From: a virus
Length of the DNA: 37,715 nucleotides
Strand: one strand, 5' to 3'
Virus record (IMG/VR): IMGVR_UViG_3300019776_000162
Span: 1-37,715 of that record
In this document: piece by piece, positions 1 to 6,320 of the stretch
Position numbering within the stretch: position 1 is the stretch's first letter
How the letters are laid out: every line of letters starts with the position of its first letter
Notes under the pieces: model-generated
Databases searched by the model: none
Seen by the model: the letters and a program-made list of their open reading frames with translations, nothing else
What the model was told of the DNA's origin: nothing
Translations under genes and position numbers: made by a program

Positions 1-99
1 AACAAGCAGAGCAAGTTCGCAAGAATGGTTGCAGACCTGATTATAAAGGCTTATGACCTTGGTTATGAAGTTACACTTGGTGATGCTTACCGCGACCCA
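1..99. repeat. 99-bp terminal direct repeat, left copy
   Basis: Identical base for base to 37617-37715. The endolysin reading frame is continuous across the joined ends, so the contig closes on itself. A length of exactly 99 matches a common assembler k-mer, so this is most likely an overlap left when a circular or circularly permuted genome was linearised, not a biological terminal repeat. The non-redundant genome is 37,616 bp. Confidence 0.95.
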
Positions 100-324
100 A
101 GATTGCACGGCGCAGTAGGCGTAAAACTTGGATATGGGCACTCCAAGTCGTGCCATAAGATTAGATTGGCAATTGATTTAAACCTGTTCAAGGATGGAAA
201 GTTTTTAGAAACAACCGCAGGCCATCAAAAATTAGGTGAATATTGGGAAAGTATCGGTGGAACTTGGGGCGGACGCTTCAATGATGCTAATCATTACTCA
301 CTAGAACATGAGGGAATGAAATGA
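1..324 (+). CDS. Endolysin, M15-family zinc peptidase (main part; 5' end lies at 37605)
   Basis: Peptidoglycan-cleaving endolysin of the D-Ala-D-Ala carboxypeptidase / L-Ala-D-Glu endopeptidase (M15) type, as in the T5 endolysin. The true start is the ATG at 37605, which adds MTLR and gives 111 residues in all. The zinc signature is visible as H56-x6-D63 (segment CHKIRLAID), with D99 and H102 near the C-terminus (DANHYSLEH), the usual Asp/His pair of the family. It has no cell-wall-binding domain, and the short length fits a single-domain Gram-negative endolysin. The start overlaps the preceding membrane gene by 4 nt and the stop overlaps the lipoprotein gene by 4 nt, so the lysis genes are translationally coupled. 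Confidence 0.9.
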   Translation, partial: NKQSKFARMVADLIIKAYDLGYEVTLGDAYRDPRLHGAVGVKLGYGHSKSCHKIRLAIDLNLFKDGKFLETTAGHQKLGEYWESIGGTWGGRFNDANHYSLEHEGMK

Positions 325-455
325 AAATAATCCTATTATGCTTACTACTATCTAGCTGCTCACTTGTTCAGTATATGCCTTCCTCTAGCTGTGAGTATGT
401 TGAATATGTGAGAGTTGGTGACCAGGTAACTATGAAAGCGGAATGTAAAGTATGA
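321..455 (+). CDS. Small outer-membrane lipoprotein, o-spanin (Rz1)-like
   Basis: A 44-residue protein with a basic start, a short hydrophobic stretch and a lipobox L10-S11-S12-C13, so signal peptidase II would leave a mature lipoprotein of about 32 residues. The position directly after the endolysin (ATGA overlap) and before the DUF1353 gene (ATGA overlap) suggests the outer-membrane subunit of a spanin complex. The mature part has two further cysteines. No inner-membrane Rz partner with a coiled coil is apparent next to it, so the spanin role is inferred from lipobox and position. Confidence 0.75.
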   Translation: MKIILLCLLLSSCSLVQYMPSSSCEYVEYVRVGDQVTMKAECKV

Positions 456-871
456 AAATACAGAAAGTAACATTCGGCAATTATCTTGACATACGAGAGC
501 TATCAGGCAAGTTATACATTCTCATCAATCCATTTTATTGCAACATATTGATAGATGATGAATGGTACGAATGTATTATTCCTGAAGGCTTTATCAGTGA
601 TGGATGCAGCGTTCCTCGTGTGCCATTTGCCTATACTCTATTCGGTGGCAAGTACAACAAAACTGGCACATTGCATGATGCGCTTTACAGCTCATGGAAT
701 CAGATTAAAATTGTACACAGCGCTAATCGCACTGAATTTCCTATCACTAAACAGCTAGCAGACAATATATTGTATCAATCCTTACGTGATGAAGGAGCAA
801 CATCATTTACTGCCTATTCAATGTATCAAGGCGTAAATGTATTTGGTAGTGCATTTTACAAAAGAACATGA
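452..871 (+). CDS. DUF1353 family protein
   Basis: A 139-residue protein matching the DUF1353 pattern found in many phages: a PEGF-x-SDGCSVPR segment near residues 44-56, a GTLHDALY block near 71-78 and a C-terminal ADxxLYxxLxxxG helix followed by an aromatic-rich end. The family is common near tail or lysis genes and its function is not established. The start overlaps the lipoprotein stop (ATGA). This is the last gene of the rightward unit; hairpins and a terminator follow at once. Confidence 0.85.
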   Translation: MKIQKVTFGNYLDIRELSGKLYILINPFYCNILIDDEWYECIIPEGFISDGCSVPRVPFAYTLFGGKYNKTGTLHDALYSSWNQIKIVHSANRTEFPITKQLADNILYQSLRDEGATSFTAYSMYQGVNVFGSAFYKRT

Positions 872-904
872 TATATTAGCTTCACATCTCCAAAATGTGA
901 TTAA

Positions 905-953
905 CCCCAGACCGCTTAACTGATAACAATTAGGAAAGTCTGGGGATTTTTTT
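905..953 (+). terminator. Intrinsic terminator at the end of the rightward unit
   Basis: CCCCAGAC (905-912) pairs perfectly with GTCTGGGG (938-945) and is followed by ATTTTTTT. The loop is long at 25 nt. A second small hairpin, TCACAT/ATGTGA (882-887 and 895-900), lies just upstream. It sits between the convergent genes ending at 871 and 955. The T run favours the + strand, and the - strand side lacks one. Confidence 0.8.
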
Positions 954-954
954 A

Positions 955-1152
955 CTATTGTCTTCCGTATCTTTCCCAATGTGAACAGCATTCCCTATTG
1001 CACCATCTAGCACCGTTCATTGTTTTCATTCCACACCACAAACAATTATCACGTTGTGGAATTGGCTTGCTTGCTTCTATGCTCGCATAAGCAATGCTTC
1101 TAGCTTCATTTAATGCAACCTGCTCGTTGGCATCATCAATAACATCACTCAT
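955..1152 (-). CDS. Small four-cysteine zinc-finger protein
   Basis: A 65-residue protein with an acidic N-terminal helix and a C-terminal CLWCG...WCNREC cluster (C-x2-C, x9-10, C-x3-C). This looks like the short zinc ribbons of DUF2116 type or truncated DksA/TraR-like fingers. It is the last gene of the leftward unit and overlaps the gene before it (1145-1276) by 8 nt. It probably binds nucleic acid or a host protein; the exact role is unknown. Confidence 0.7.
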   Translation of the reverse strand: MSDVIDDANEQVALNEARSIAYASIEASKPIPQRDNCLWCGMKTMNGARWCNRECCSHWERYGRQ

Positions 1153-1276
1153 TTTCTTTCTCTTTCAATTCATCCAATAATTCACCATTAGTCACAACAT
1201 CATCAAATTTCTTTTCCTGAATATTAATTATCAACTCCAAAGAATCAACACTTACAGCTTCATCGCTAGTTATCAT
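1145..1276 (-). CDS. Small acidic hypothetical protein
   Basis: A 43-residue acidic protein. The ATG at 1276 is preferred because AGGA lies 6 nt upstream; a longer in-frame extension to 1342 has no ribosome binding site and would run through the neighbouring gene. Overlaps with both neighbours support translation as part of the chain of small early genes. No family recognised. Confidence 0.6.
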   Translation of the reverse strand: MITSDEAVSVDSLELIINIQEKKFDDVVTNGELLDELKEKENE

Positions 1277-1439
1277 AAATAATCCTTTCTCTCTTATAAC
1301 CGTCTGTGCCTTCACGAATGATGTTTCGATATACCAATGCAAGGTTAGACTGCTTTAAATCAGCCCTGATGCGTTTACGTGCCCTTGCTAGCGATTCATT
1401 CTTGAATAACTTAGCCAGTTTAATTTTAAAAGTTAACAT
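1266..1439 (-). CDS. Small basic hypothetical protein
   Basis: A 57-residue lysine- and arginine-rich protein, mostly predicted helix (LARARKRIRADLKQ near residues 17-30). It overlaps the downstream gene by 11 nt and the upstream membrane peptide by 14 nt, which fits the compressed gene order here. Not recognised; its basic character would allow nucleic-acid binding, but no motif shows it. Confidence 0.6.
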   Translation of the reverse strand: MLTFKIKLAKLFKNESLARARKRIRADLKQSNLALVYRNIIREGTDGYKRERIIYDN

Positions 1440-1515
1440 TATCAATCCAATCTGCTAATAATATGGTGATTGCAATAAGCCAGGTTACTACACTTGTGAA
1501 TATTAATGGTTTCAT
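1426..1515 (-). CDS. Tiny single-helix membrane peptide
   Basis: A 29-residue peptide, almost entirely one hydrophobic helix (VVTWLIAITILLA). A good ribosome binding site, AAGGA, lies 7 nt before the ATG at 1515. Overlapping junctions on both sides support it as a real gene. Function unknown. Confidence 0.5.
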   Translation of the reverse strand: MKPLIFTSVVTWLIAITILLADWIDNVNF

Positions 1516-1700
1516 TTCTTTTCCTTTCTAATTGCATAAGAGCCATATTCTGAAATTGATAGATAATCTCCACAATCACCATTTTTATCATGTTTATATT
1601 CCATATATGCTTGCCTATACTCATTCGGTTCTGCCATGTAGCGAAAGCATACATTTTTATTTTTGCACTCTTCATTTTTACACATTGAAATATCAGGCAT
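1512..1700 (-). CDS. Cysteine-rich small phage protein
   Basis: A 62-residue protein starting at the ATG at 1700, which has AAGGAG 7 nt upstream. It carries MCKNEEC...VCFRYMAEP and a later C, a pattern (C-x4-C-x5-C-x-R-Y, then C-x-D-Y) that recurs in small early proteins of many phages and suggests zinc binding. The N-terminal extension possible to 1829 is rejected because that DNA encodes the 59-residue protein at 1693-1872 in another frame. Confidence 0.7.
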   Translation of the reverse strand: MPDISMCKNEECKNKNVCFRYMAEPNEYRQAYMEYKHDKNGDCGDYLSISEYGSYAIRKEKK

Positions 1701-1872
1701 TTTGTTTCTCCTTTTCTTTGCACCCATCACACCCAACATCAACGATTCCAGCTTGCTTAATGTATTGACACTCACGGGTAAACACATAAGGCCATGACAC
1801 TTTACCTTTGCTGTGATAGACAAGTTCATTCTGTAATCTGCTAGGTGATAGGGTAGAGTGGCATCCGTTCAT
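1693..1872 (-). CDS. Small hypothetical protein with C-terminal CxxC
   Basis: A 59-residue protein. The N-terminal MNGCH and C-terminal GCDGCKEKE could form a small zinc site. It overlaps the next gene by 8 nt and contains that gene's ribosome binding site. No family recognised. Confidence 0.6.
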   Translation of the reverse strand: MNGCHSTLSPSRLQNELVYHSKGKVSWPYVFTRECQYIKQAGIVDVGCDGCKEKEKQNA

Positions 1873-1875
1873 TTG

Positions 1876-1974
1876 CTATCCAATATCAATAAAGTTATAT
1901 TTAATACGGAATTCATACCAAAATTTCATGTATTCAAAATTTGTATGTGTTATTGATTGTTTAGTCGTTGTCAT
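1876..1974 (-). CDS. Tiny hypothetical protein
   Basis: A 32-residue ORF with GAAAGG about 6 nt before the ATG at 1974. It lies 2 nt downstream of the preceding gene (stop at 1977) and 3 nt upstream of the next. It is rich in aromatic residues (FEYMKFWYEFRIKYNF). It rests only on spacing and ribosome binding site. Confidence 0.5.
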   Translation of the reverse strand: MTTTKQSITHTNFEYMKFWYEFRIKYNFIDIG

Positions 1975-1976
1975 GC

Positions 1977-2351
1977 TTAACCTTTCTCGCTCATTGCTTT
2001 TGCTTGGTCAACAATAAAATCCAAGTCTGCGTTATATTCAATACCATTTGGCATTTCAATAATCACGCCTGATTTCCCGATTGAGAAATCTTTGTCATCG
2101 TAGATATTAAAATTAGCCATAACGTAGTTTTTCTTTAATAGATGATACCGCTCTGCATATTTCTGACATTCAGCTAATTGATTGCGGAGTGATGTGATTG
2201 TGTTTGCATCATCGGCACGTATTAGATTTGCGAAGGCTTCTAATTCTGATTCAATGAATAAATATGCATGGTTATATTTATTCTCACTTAACTCTTTAAT
2301 CCCTAATTCCGCACCAGCCTCTTTCGCCAATTCCAGTATCTTGTCTGTCAT
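1977..2351 (-). CDS. Hypothetical phage early protein
   Basis: A 124-residue acidic, mostly helical protein. The middle (ELEAFANLIRADDANTITSL, residues 36-55) resembles a helical motif in short early proteins of many phages; the C-terminal half looks like a small beta/alpha unit. AAGGA lies 6 nt before the ATG. No function known. It sits in an unbroken run of leftward genes with gaps of a few bases. Confidence 0.75.
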   Translation of the reverse strand: MTDKILELAKEAGAELGIKELSENKYNHAYLFIESELEAFANLIRADDANTITSLRNQLAECQKYAERYHLLKKNYVMANFNIYDDKDFSIGKSGVIIEMPNGIEYNADLDFIVDQAKAMSEKG

Positions 2352-2353
2352 GA

Positions 2354-2581
2354 TTAATCCTTAACAAATTCGCTGGCAGTAAAGCCAAGTTCAAGCATTT
2401 TTGCGCTAACAATAAGCATCTGTTGTGTTTCGTCTGATATAGACTTACTCACTGGCTTCATTTCAAAATAATCATTATTAATCGCATCAATTGTATAAAT
2501 AGTTCCTGCTGGCGCGTAAGTGTTTTTAGTATCTTTCCATCCATTTACAACTTTGTATTTGCTTGCGTAATATGTAGTCAT
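2354..2581 (-). CDS. Hypothetical protein
   Basis: A 75-residue protein whose first half looks beta-rich (KYKVVNGWKDTKNTYAPAG, then TIYTIDAI) and second half helical. AAAGG lies just before the ATG. Intergenic gaps are 1-2 nt on each side. Family not recognised. Confidence 0.7.
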   Translation of the reverse strand: MTTYYASKYKVVNGWKDTKNTYAPAGTIYTIDAINNDYFEMKPVSKSISDETQQMLIVSAKMLELGFTASEFVKD

Positions 2582-2582
2582 A

Positions 2583-2888
2583 TCAACCTTTCATTGCATC
2601 TAAGCATTTGAGAATAGCTATACGGGTGGCTTCGTGGCGGTCTGAATGATTATCTATGTGTTCGTTAAAATATTTTGATAATCCATCTCTAACGCTAAAA
2701 ACAATAATACCCATCTCATCATGTGTTTGTTCAATACACAAGCCGTTATCCAAAGCTAATCGAAAACAACGTGCATCGTCATCTGCAAGCCATACCGTAT
2801 CATTAGGCCCGCACATTGCATACCCAGCGCTAACCCCATACTTATCAGCCACACGCTTACTTAGCTCTATCTTGTCTTGTTGGTTCAT
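2583..2888 (-). CDS. Hypothetical phage early protein
   Basis: A 101-residue protein with a WLADDDARCFRLALDNG segment (residues 33-49) and a C-terminal ATRIAILKCLDAMKG helix. Similar short proteins with an ARCFRL-type core and a C-terminal helix occur in early regions of many proteobacterial phages, without known function. AAGG precedes the ATG. It lies between coiled-coil early proteins. Confidence 0.75.
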   Translation of the reverse strand: MNQQDKIELSKRVADKYGVSAGYAMCGPNDTVWLADDDARCFRLALDNGLCIEQTHDEMGIIVFSVRDGLSKYFNEHIDNHSDRHEATRIAILKCLDAMKG

Positions 2889-2891
2889 TGG

Positions 2892-3266
2892 TTAGCCTTT
2901 CTTAGCGTAGAGTTCAACTAACCCATCTATCGCACCTTTAACATCAAGTATGTAAACGTTTCCGTTCATGCTGGAAAAATCTTGGCATAGCCCTTTAACT
3001 TCACTTGCAAACTTCTCAATCTCACTCTCAACATAAGCCTCAAGTTCGGCTATGTTTTGTTGGGTGGATAGGGCTTGCCTAGCAATATCACCTTTGTCAT
3101 TCATTACGTGCTTGTCCCTAGATGACCAACCATTCTTATATCGAGCTTTTACGCTATAAAACTTCAAAGCCTCTCTCAACCTAGCCTCACTCGCTTGCGA
3201 CGCTAATAGTTTTTGTTGTAGGGCTTTGATTTTCTCTTTCTGTGTTACGTATTCAATAGCACTCAT
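2892..3266 (-). CDS. Coiled-coil hypothetical early protein
   Basis: A 124-residue helical protein with a long charged N-terminal helix (KEKIKALQQKLLASQASEAR), of the general type seen in Ea22-like early phage proteins. Two ATGs lie 6 nt apart (3272 and 3266). The second is preferred because AAAGG is 8 nt from it but only 3 nt from the first; the first would overlap the upstream stop as ATGA. The same junction sequence recurs at 6166-6183 before another early gene. Role unknown. Confidence 0.7.
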   Translation of the reverse strand: MSAIEYVTQKEKIKALQQKLLASQASEARLREALKFYSVKARYKNGWSSRDKHVMNDKGDIARQALSTQQNIAELEAYVESEIEKFASEVKGLCQDFSSMNGNVYILDVKGAIDGLVELYAKKG

Positions 3267-3268
3267 AT

Positions 3269-3478
3269 TCATTCACCTTTACCTGATTCAATTTTCAATA
3301 CTCTGTTACAGTGATTACACCTCTTTGTTTTGTTAAGCGCAAACCACACCTCTCTATACATTTCAGAGTTATCGACCTCCTCCGCAACACCGTTGATTCT
3401 CGCGTTTACAATGACAAATCCCGAAGCTTTACCTTTTTGGTAGTATTCATCGTTTCCGCAGTGGGGGCACACTTCCAT
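3269..3478 (-). CDS. Zinc-ribbon hypothetical protein
   Basis: A 69-residue protein with CPHCG at residues 4-8 and CNHCN near residues 54-58, a classic two-knuckle zinc ribbon separated by a beta-rich segment. GGGGA lies 6 nt before the ATG. Such ribbons in phage early regions often bind nucleic acid or host proteins; no specific function can be assigned. Confidence 0.75.
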   Translation of the reverse strand: MEVCPHCGNDEYYQKGKASGFVIVNARINGVAEEVDNSEMYREVWFALNKTKRCNHCNRVLKIESGKGE

Positions 3479-3480
3479 AC

Positions 3481-4062
3481 CTATTCCCCTATCCGTTTAA
3501 TTTCAGCGAGTGCTTCATGTGCTGTCTCATCTGTAATAGTTAAAGCTCCATCAGTCAGCTCAATTCGTTTAAGCGCATTAACTGCTATCGTTAGCTGGGC
3601 TTGTAGTGATTGAAACTGATTGCTTTCTTTTGCTACTGTTGAATCTCTTAAACGTATTGCTTCTTCCAATTCAACTATGCGCTTCTGTTGGTGTTGCCAC
3701 AATTTCCAAAGCATTTGAGTTATAAAATTAGAATAGACACCAGTCACATTTATTTTTACTAACGTAACCCCTTCAAGTGCGACAAGTTTCTCAAATTCTT
3801 CACGTTCATCTCCACCTACATCTAAGGCTTCGTGGGAATTTCTTTTTTCTTCAATTTCTGTATAAATTTGCACAGCTAATAAAACTCGAGCGTGTGCTTG
3901 CTTTGTATTTTCTTCGTCTTCCTGATAGTTAGAAGCATGGCCTACAGCGGAATGACACTTCCTAATTAACTCTGTTAAGTTCTCAAACTTTGTTGGTAAA
4001 TTTTCAAACGCTTCACGTTCATTCGGTTCGCTCGTTGTAGGATGCACTGATACGGTTGTCAT
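3481..4062 (-). CDS. Ea22-like early protein
   Basis: A 193-residue protein, largely helical, with EREAFE near the N-terminus, WKLWQHQQKRIVELEEA near residues 118-134 and a C-terminal SLQAQLTIAVNALKRIE then EALAEIKR. This arrangement is typical of the loosely defined Ea22-like early phage proteins, whose function is unknown. The C-terminal region is a paralogue of the end of 5843-6169, and 41 nt are identical in both. Confidence 0.75.
   Translation of the reverse strand: MTTVSVHPTTSEPNEREAFENLPTKFENLTELIRKCHSAVGHASNYQEDEENTKQAHARVLLAVQIYTEIEEKRNSHEALDVGGDEREEFEKLVALEGVTLVKINVTGVYSNFITQMLWKLWQHQQKRIVELEEAIRLRDSTVAKESNQFQSLQAQLTIAVNALKRIELTDGALTITDETAHEALAEIKRIGE
3571..3611. repeat. 41-bp direct repeat, copy 1
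   Basis: Identical to 5921-5961. Both copies lie in the same reading frame of two paralogous early proteins and encode the SLQAQLTIAVNAL segment. Flanking DNA is diverged, which points to gene conversion or domain shuffling. Confidence 0.9.
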
Positions 4063-4072
4063 GGTTAATCAT

Positions 4073-4288
4073 CTAATAATAATTGTTTTGATAATATTCA
4101 TGCTTATATCCACATCTATCACATTTGTAGGTAATAGAGCCTCGTATTTTTTGCATAAATGATCTCTTGCAAATTTCAATCATATTCCCAGAGCATTGAG
4201 TACATATAAAATTAGAAATAGCTTTTATTTTTATGTTTTCAACATCTTCTATTTCTTTTATCTTTTCTGCTAATTTATCATTAATCAT
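4073..4288 (-). CDS. Zinc-ribbon hypothetical protein
   Basis: A 71-residue protein with a charged N-terminal helix followed by CTQC (29-32) and CDRC (56-59) knuckles, a zinc ribbon. GAGG precedes the ATG at 4288. A short 6-nt gap separates it from the gene before. Function unknown. Confidence 0.7.
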   Translation of the reverse strand: MINDKLAEKIKEIEDVENIKIKAISNFICTQCSGNMIEICKRSFMQKIRGSITYKCDRCGYKHEYYQNNYY

Positions 4289-4294
4289 AATAAT

Positions 4295-4513
4295 TTATCC
4301 TCTATAAGCAGAAATAACTAAATCTGTTATCTTATCCATATCATTTTCAAGCAATGGCATCAAATCTTCGGTAGAGTTATTTTGTAAAGTAATCCAATCA
4401 TATTCGACATCTGTTTCTGATGGGCTATCACCTGTGCCTAATGGGTCATGCGTAGTCGTTACTTTAACTTTGCAATCAAGGTCTATGCCTTTATATACTA
4501 TTGAGATAATCAT
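4295..4513 (-). CDS. Hypothetical protein, first gene after an internal promoter
   Basis: A 72-residue acidic protein with a beta-rich N-terminus (MIISIVYKGIDLDCKVKV) and a short C-terminal helix. It is the first gene downstream of the leftward promoter at 4550-4577. No family recognised. Confidence 0.7.
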   Translation of the reverse strand: MIISIVYKGIDLDCKVKVTTTHDPLGTGDSPSETDVEYDWITLQNNSTEDLMPLLENDMDKITDLVISAYRG

Positions 4514-4549
4514 ATTTTTTAATCCTGCTATTGGTTAGTTGATGTAGTA

Positions 4550-4577
4550 ATTATATACAACTATTTAATAAAGTAAA
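4550..4577 (-). promoter_or_regulatory. Leftward promoter with TTTACTTTATTA element
   Basis: On the - strand, TTTACT (4572-4577), a 16-bp spacer and a perfect TATAAT (4550-4555) lie upstream of the gene starting at 4513. The -35 is part of TTTACTTTATTA, an element also found at 6827-6838, 7407-7418 and 7439-7450. The 107-nt gap 4514-4620 is otherwise very AT-rich and noncoding. Confidence 0.65.
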
Positions 4578-4620
4578 TACATTTATACAATAAATAGTAA
4601 ATAATTGTTAATTAATTTAA

Positions 4621-4794
4621 TTAAGCGTTAAGTTTAAACTTCAATAACTCCAGCTTGCTATCTGGCACATACTTAACATTTTTAGAGCGCCATACCCTGA
4701 TAGTGTTAGGTTTAACGCCTAGCATAGATGCTACCTGTGGACACTTTAAATTATGCTCAGTCATTAAGCTGATAAGCTTTTCCCTATTTGTCAT
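4621..4794 (-). CDS. Small helix-turn-helix DNA-binding protein
   Basis: A 57-residue protein that is nearly all helix-turn-helix: CPQVASMLGVKPNTIRVWRS (residues 18-37) has the spacing of a recognition-helix motif and a conserved W. AAAGGA lies 5 nt before the ATG, which overlaps the stop of the DUF551 gene (ATGA). Its gene ends right before the promoter at 4550-4577. It may be a Cro-like repressor of the early unit; that is inference from size and position. Confidence 0.75.
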   Translation of the reverse strand: MTNREKLISLMTEHNLKCPQVASMLGVKPNTIRVWRSKNVKYVPDSKLELLKFKLNA

Positions 4795-5084
4795 TCATTA
4801 TCCTTTGGTGGTTGTGGGAGCGGCATCCAGTGAGTGATTAAATTGGCATCTCCATTGGTGCAAACTGGCTCAAAGTATTCATCATAATTATCATGATTTA
4901 ATTGCAAATGCCATCCAGAAAATATTTCATAATCATCATATGTTTCAAGCTCCATTTTATTTAAATAAAATGCTGAAAAAACATAATAATCATTTGAACT
5001 TTGTCTATACATTGCCACGATAAATTCTTTATTTCCACCATTATTAACATCGGGCATTCTGTCATTTACACTAATCCACTCCAT
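4791..5084 (-). CDS. DUF551 family protein
   Basis: A 97-residue protein with the DUF551 hallmarks: MEWISVNDRMP at the N-terminus and THWMPLPQPP at the C-terminus. The family is common in early regions of phages of Gram-negative bacteria and has no known function. The ATG at 5084 is chosen because AAGGAG lies 8 nt upstream; a GTG at 5093 would place that site against the start. The start overlaps the stop of the preceding gene (TGATG). Confidence 0.85.
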   Translation of the reverse strand: MEWISVNDRMPDVNNGGNKEFIVAMYRQSSNDYYVFSAFYLNKMELETYDDYEIFSGWHLQLNHDNYDEYFEPVCTNGDANLITHWMPLPQPPKDNE

Positions 5085-5395
5085 CACTTCCACTCCTTAA
5101 TCTCACAGTTTAAATTACGACCATTAACGATTATCCCATTACCACTTAAACAGCCTATTAATGCCATCTCATATTTATACGCCTGCGCTTGATACTTAAT
5201 CGCATCACCATATACGTTATCAAAGTTAATATCACCATAAGCGCTATCAATAAACATCAATAGAATTGACGCCAAGCACCCTAGAATGATTAATTTATCT
5301 ATTGGTGACATGTCTATATATCTAGCTAAATCTAACGCCTTAAAACGGCTTAAACCTAGCTTACGGAATTTAATGTATGCGCGGAGTTTAAACAT
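5084..5395 (-). CDS. Single-pass membrane protein
   Basis: A 103-residue protein with a basic N-terminus, one clear hydrophobic helix (KLIILGCLASILLMFI, about residues 34-49) and a mostly polar C-terminal domain with two cysteines, probably periplasmic. The ATG at 5395 has GGAGG 8 nt upstream; the site overlaps the end of the previous gene. A longer start at 5434 would overlap that gene by 38 nt and is less likely. Function unknown. Confidence 0.7.
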   Translation of the reverse strand: MFKLRAYIKFRKLGLSRFKALDLARYIDMSPIDKLIILGCLASILLMFIDSAYGDINFDNVYGDAIKYQAQAYKYEMALIGCLSGNGIIVNGRNLNCEIKEWK

Positions 5396-5396
5396 T

Positions 5397-5843
5397 CTAA
5401 ATTCCTCCAATAGATGTATAACCAGACCATGCACTAATTCTTGATTTTTCTTTATAAGATTTTGATTGCGCTTTTAACTTATCTTCATATATTTTATCCT
5501 CAAAACATATCACACGCGCATGAGGCAATATCTCAGCTTTATGTGCATCTTTCCATGACATTTTATAATTAATGGCTCTACGCTCGTTCATCATGTCTGC
5601 ATAAGCTCCCATATCTTCATTCACGTAATAGCGTTTCTTTTCCCTGGCTATTCCTTTATCTTTCTCTGAATATTTAATGAAGCCATATTTTCTAAGCTGC
5701 CAGATATGATTATTTAATTTATTCTTTTCAATGTTCAGTTTTTCTAATAGTTCTCTGAATGTCATTGGCTGTTCGATTAACATTTCTCTGATAGTGTCTT
5801 TCATTTTCATGGATTGTTTAAGAACTTCGTTAGTAACTTTCAT
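5397..5843 (-). CDS. Winged helix-turn-helix DNA-binding protein
   Basis: A 148-residue protein. Residues about 17-73 form a winged helix: TIREMLIE, MTFRELLEKLNIEKNKL and HIWQLRKYGFI followed by a basic wing and RYYV. The C-terminal half is basic and has no recognised domain. AAGGA lies 6 nt before the ATG. It is one of three small DNA-binding proteins in the leftward unit and is a candidate transcription regulator; target sites are not shown. Confidence 0.8.
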   Translation of the reverse strand: MKVTNEVLKQSMKMKDTIREMLIEQPMTFRELLEKLNIEKNKLNNHIWQLRKYGFIKYSEKDKGIAREKKRYYVNEDMGAYADMMNERRAINYKMSWKDAHKAEILPHARVICFEDKIYEDKLKAQSKSYKEKSRISAWSGYTSIGGI

Positions 5844-6169
5844 TATTTATCCTTATTTTTAATTTCAGCGAGTGTTTTTTGTGCATAAAAATATGGATTT
5901 TTACCACTTGCCCAAATTTCAAGCGCATTAACTGCTATCGTTAGCTGGGCTTGTAGTGATTCAATCATAGATTCCATATTTGCTATCAACTGAGTGTTGT
6001 CTGTAACTGGTCTGTTAGCAATTTCTTCCAACTCATCTATCCTATTTTGCTGATGCTGCCATGCTGATTGCAATCTAAAATATGAAACCATATCTTCATT
6101 GATAAAATTACTTCCAAATTTATCATTAATAAATTTATCAAAATCATCACACTCATTCGGCTTTTTCAT
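5843..6169 (-). CDS. Ea22-like early protein, paralogue of 3481-4062
   Basis: A 108-residue helical protein with QSAWQHQQNRIDELEEI and a C-terminal SLQAQLTIAVNAL...TLAEIKN, the same blocks as in the 193-residue paralogue. The start at 6169 has AAGG 8 nt upstream; an ATG at 6175 is also possible. It overlaps the upstream gene by 17 nt and its stop overlaps the next ATG by 1 nt. Role unknown. Confidence 0.75.
   Translation of the reverse strand: MKKPNECDDFDKFINDKFGSNFINEDMVSYFRLQSAWQHQQNRIDELEEIANRPVTDNTQLIANMESMIESLQAQLTIAVNALEIWASGKNPYFYAQKTLAEIKNKDK
5921..5961. repeat. 41-bp direct repeat, copy 2
   Basis: Exact copy of 3571-3611, in frame within a paralogous early gene. Confidence 0.9.
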
Positions 6170-6320
6170 ATTCATTCACCTTCTTAACCTCAATAATAAT
6201 TGCAGCTTCTTCACTCTTTGAATTAGCTATGTGCTGATTAGCAGCAGCATAACCGCTATGTTCTTTTACTATTCCATCAATGATGGTGCGGAATGTTTTT
6301 ATAGTAGATTCATTTTTCAT
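6153..6320 (-). CDS. Small hypothetical protein
   Basis: A 55-residue protein beginning MKNESTIKTF and ending with a charged EVKKVNEYEKAE segment. The start at 6320 overlaps the previous gene by 11 nt and is read without a strong ribosome binding site, so translation may be coupled. A longer reading to 6389 would sit fully inside the upstream membrane gene and is rejected. No family recognised. Confidence 0.6.
   Translation of the reverse strand: MKNESTIKTFRTIIDGIVKEHSGYAAANQHIANSKSEEAAIIIEVKKVNEYEKAE

Noticed and set aside
1442-1723. A 93-codon - strand frame
   Set aside because: It overlaps two better-supported genes in other frames and has no family-like features.
1512-1829. N-terminal extension of the cysteine-rich protein to 105 residues
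   Set aside because: The extension lies in another frame over the 59-residue ORF at 1693-1872. The start at 1700 has a good AAGGAG site.
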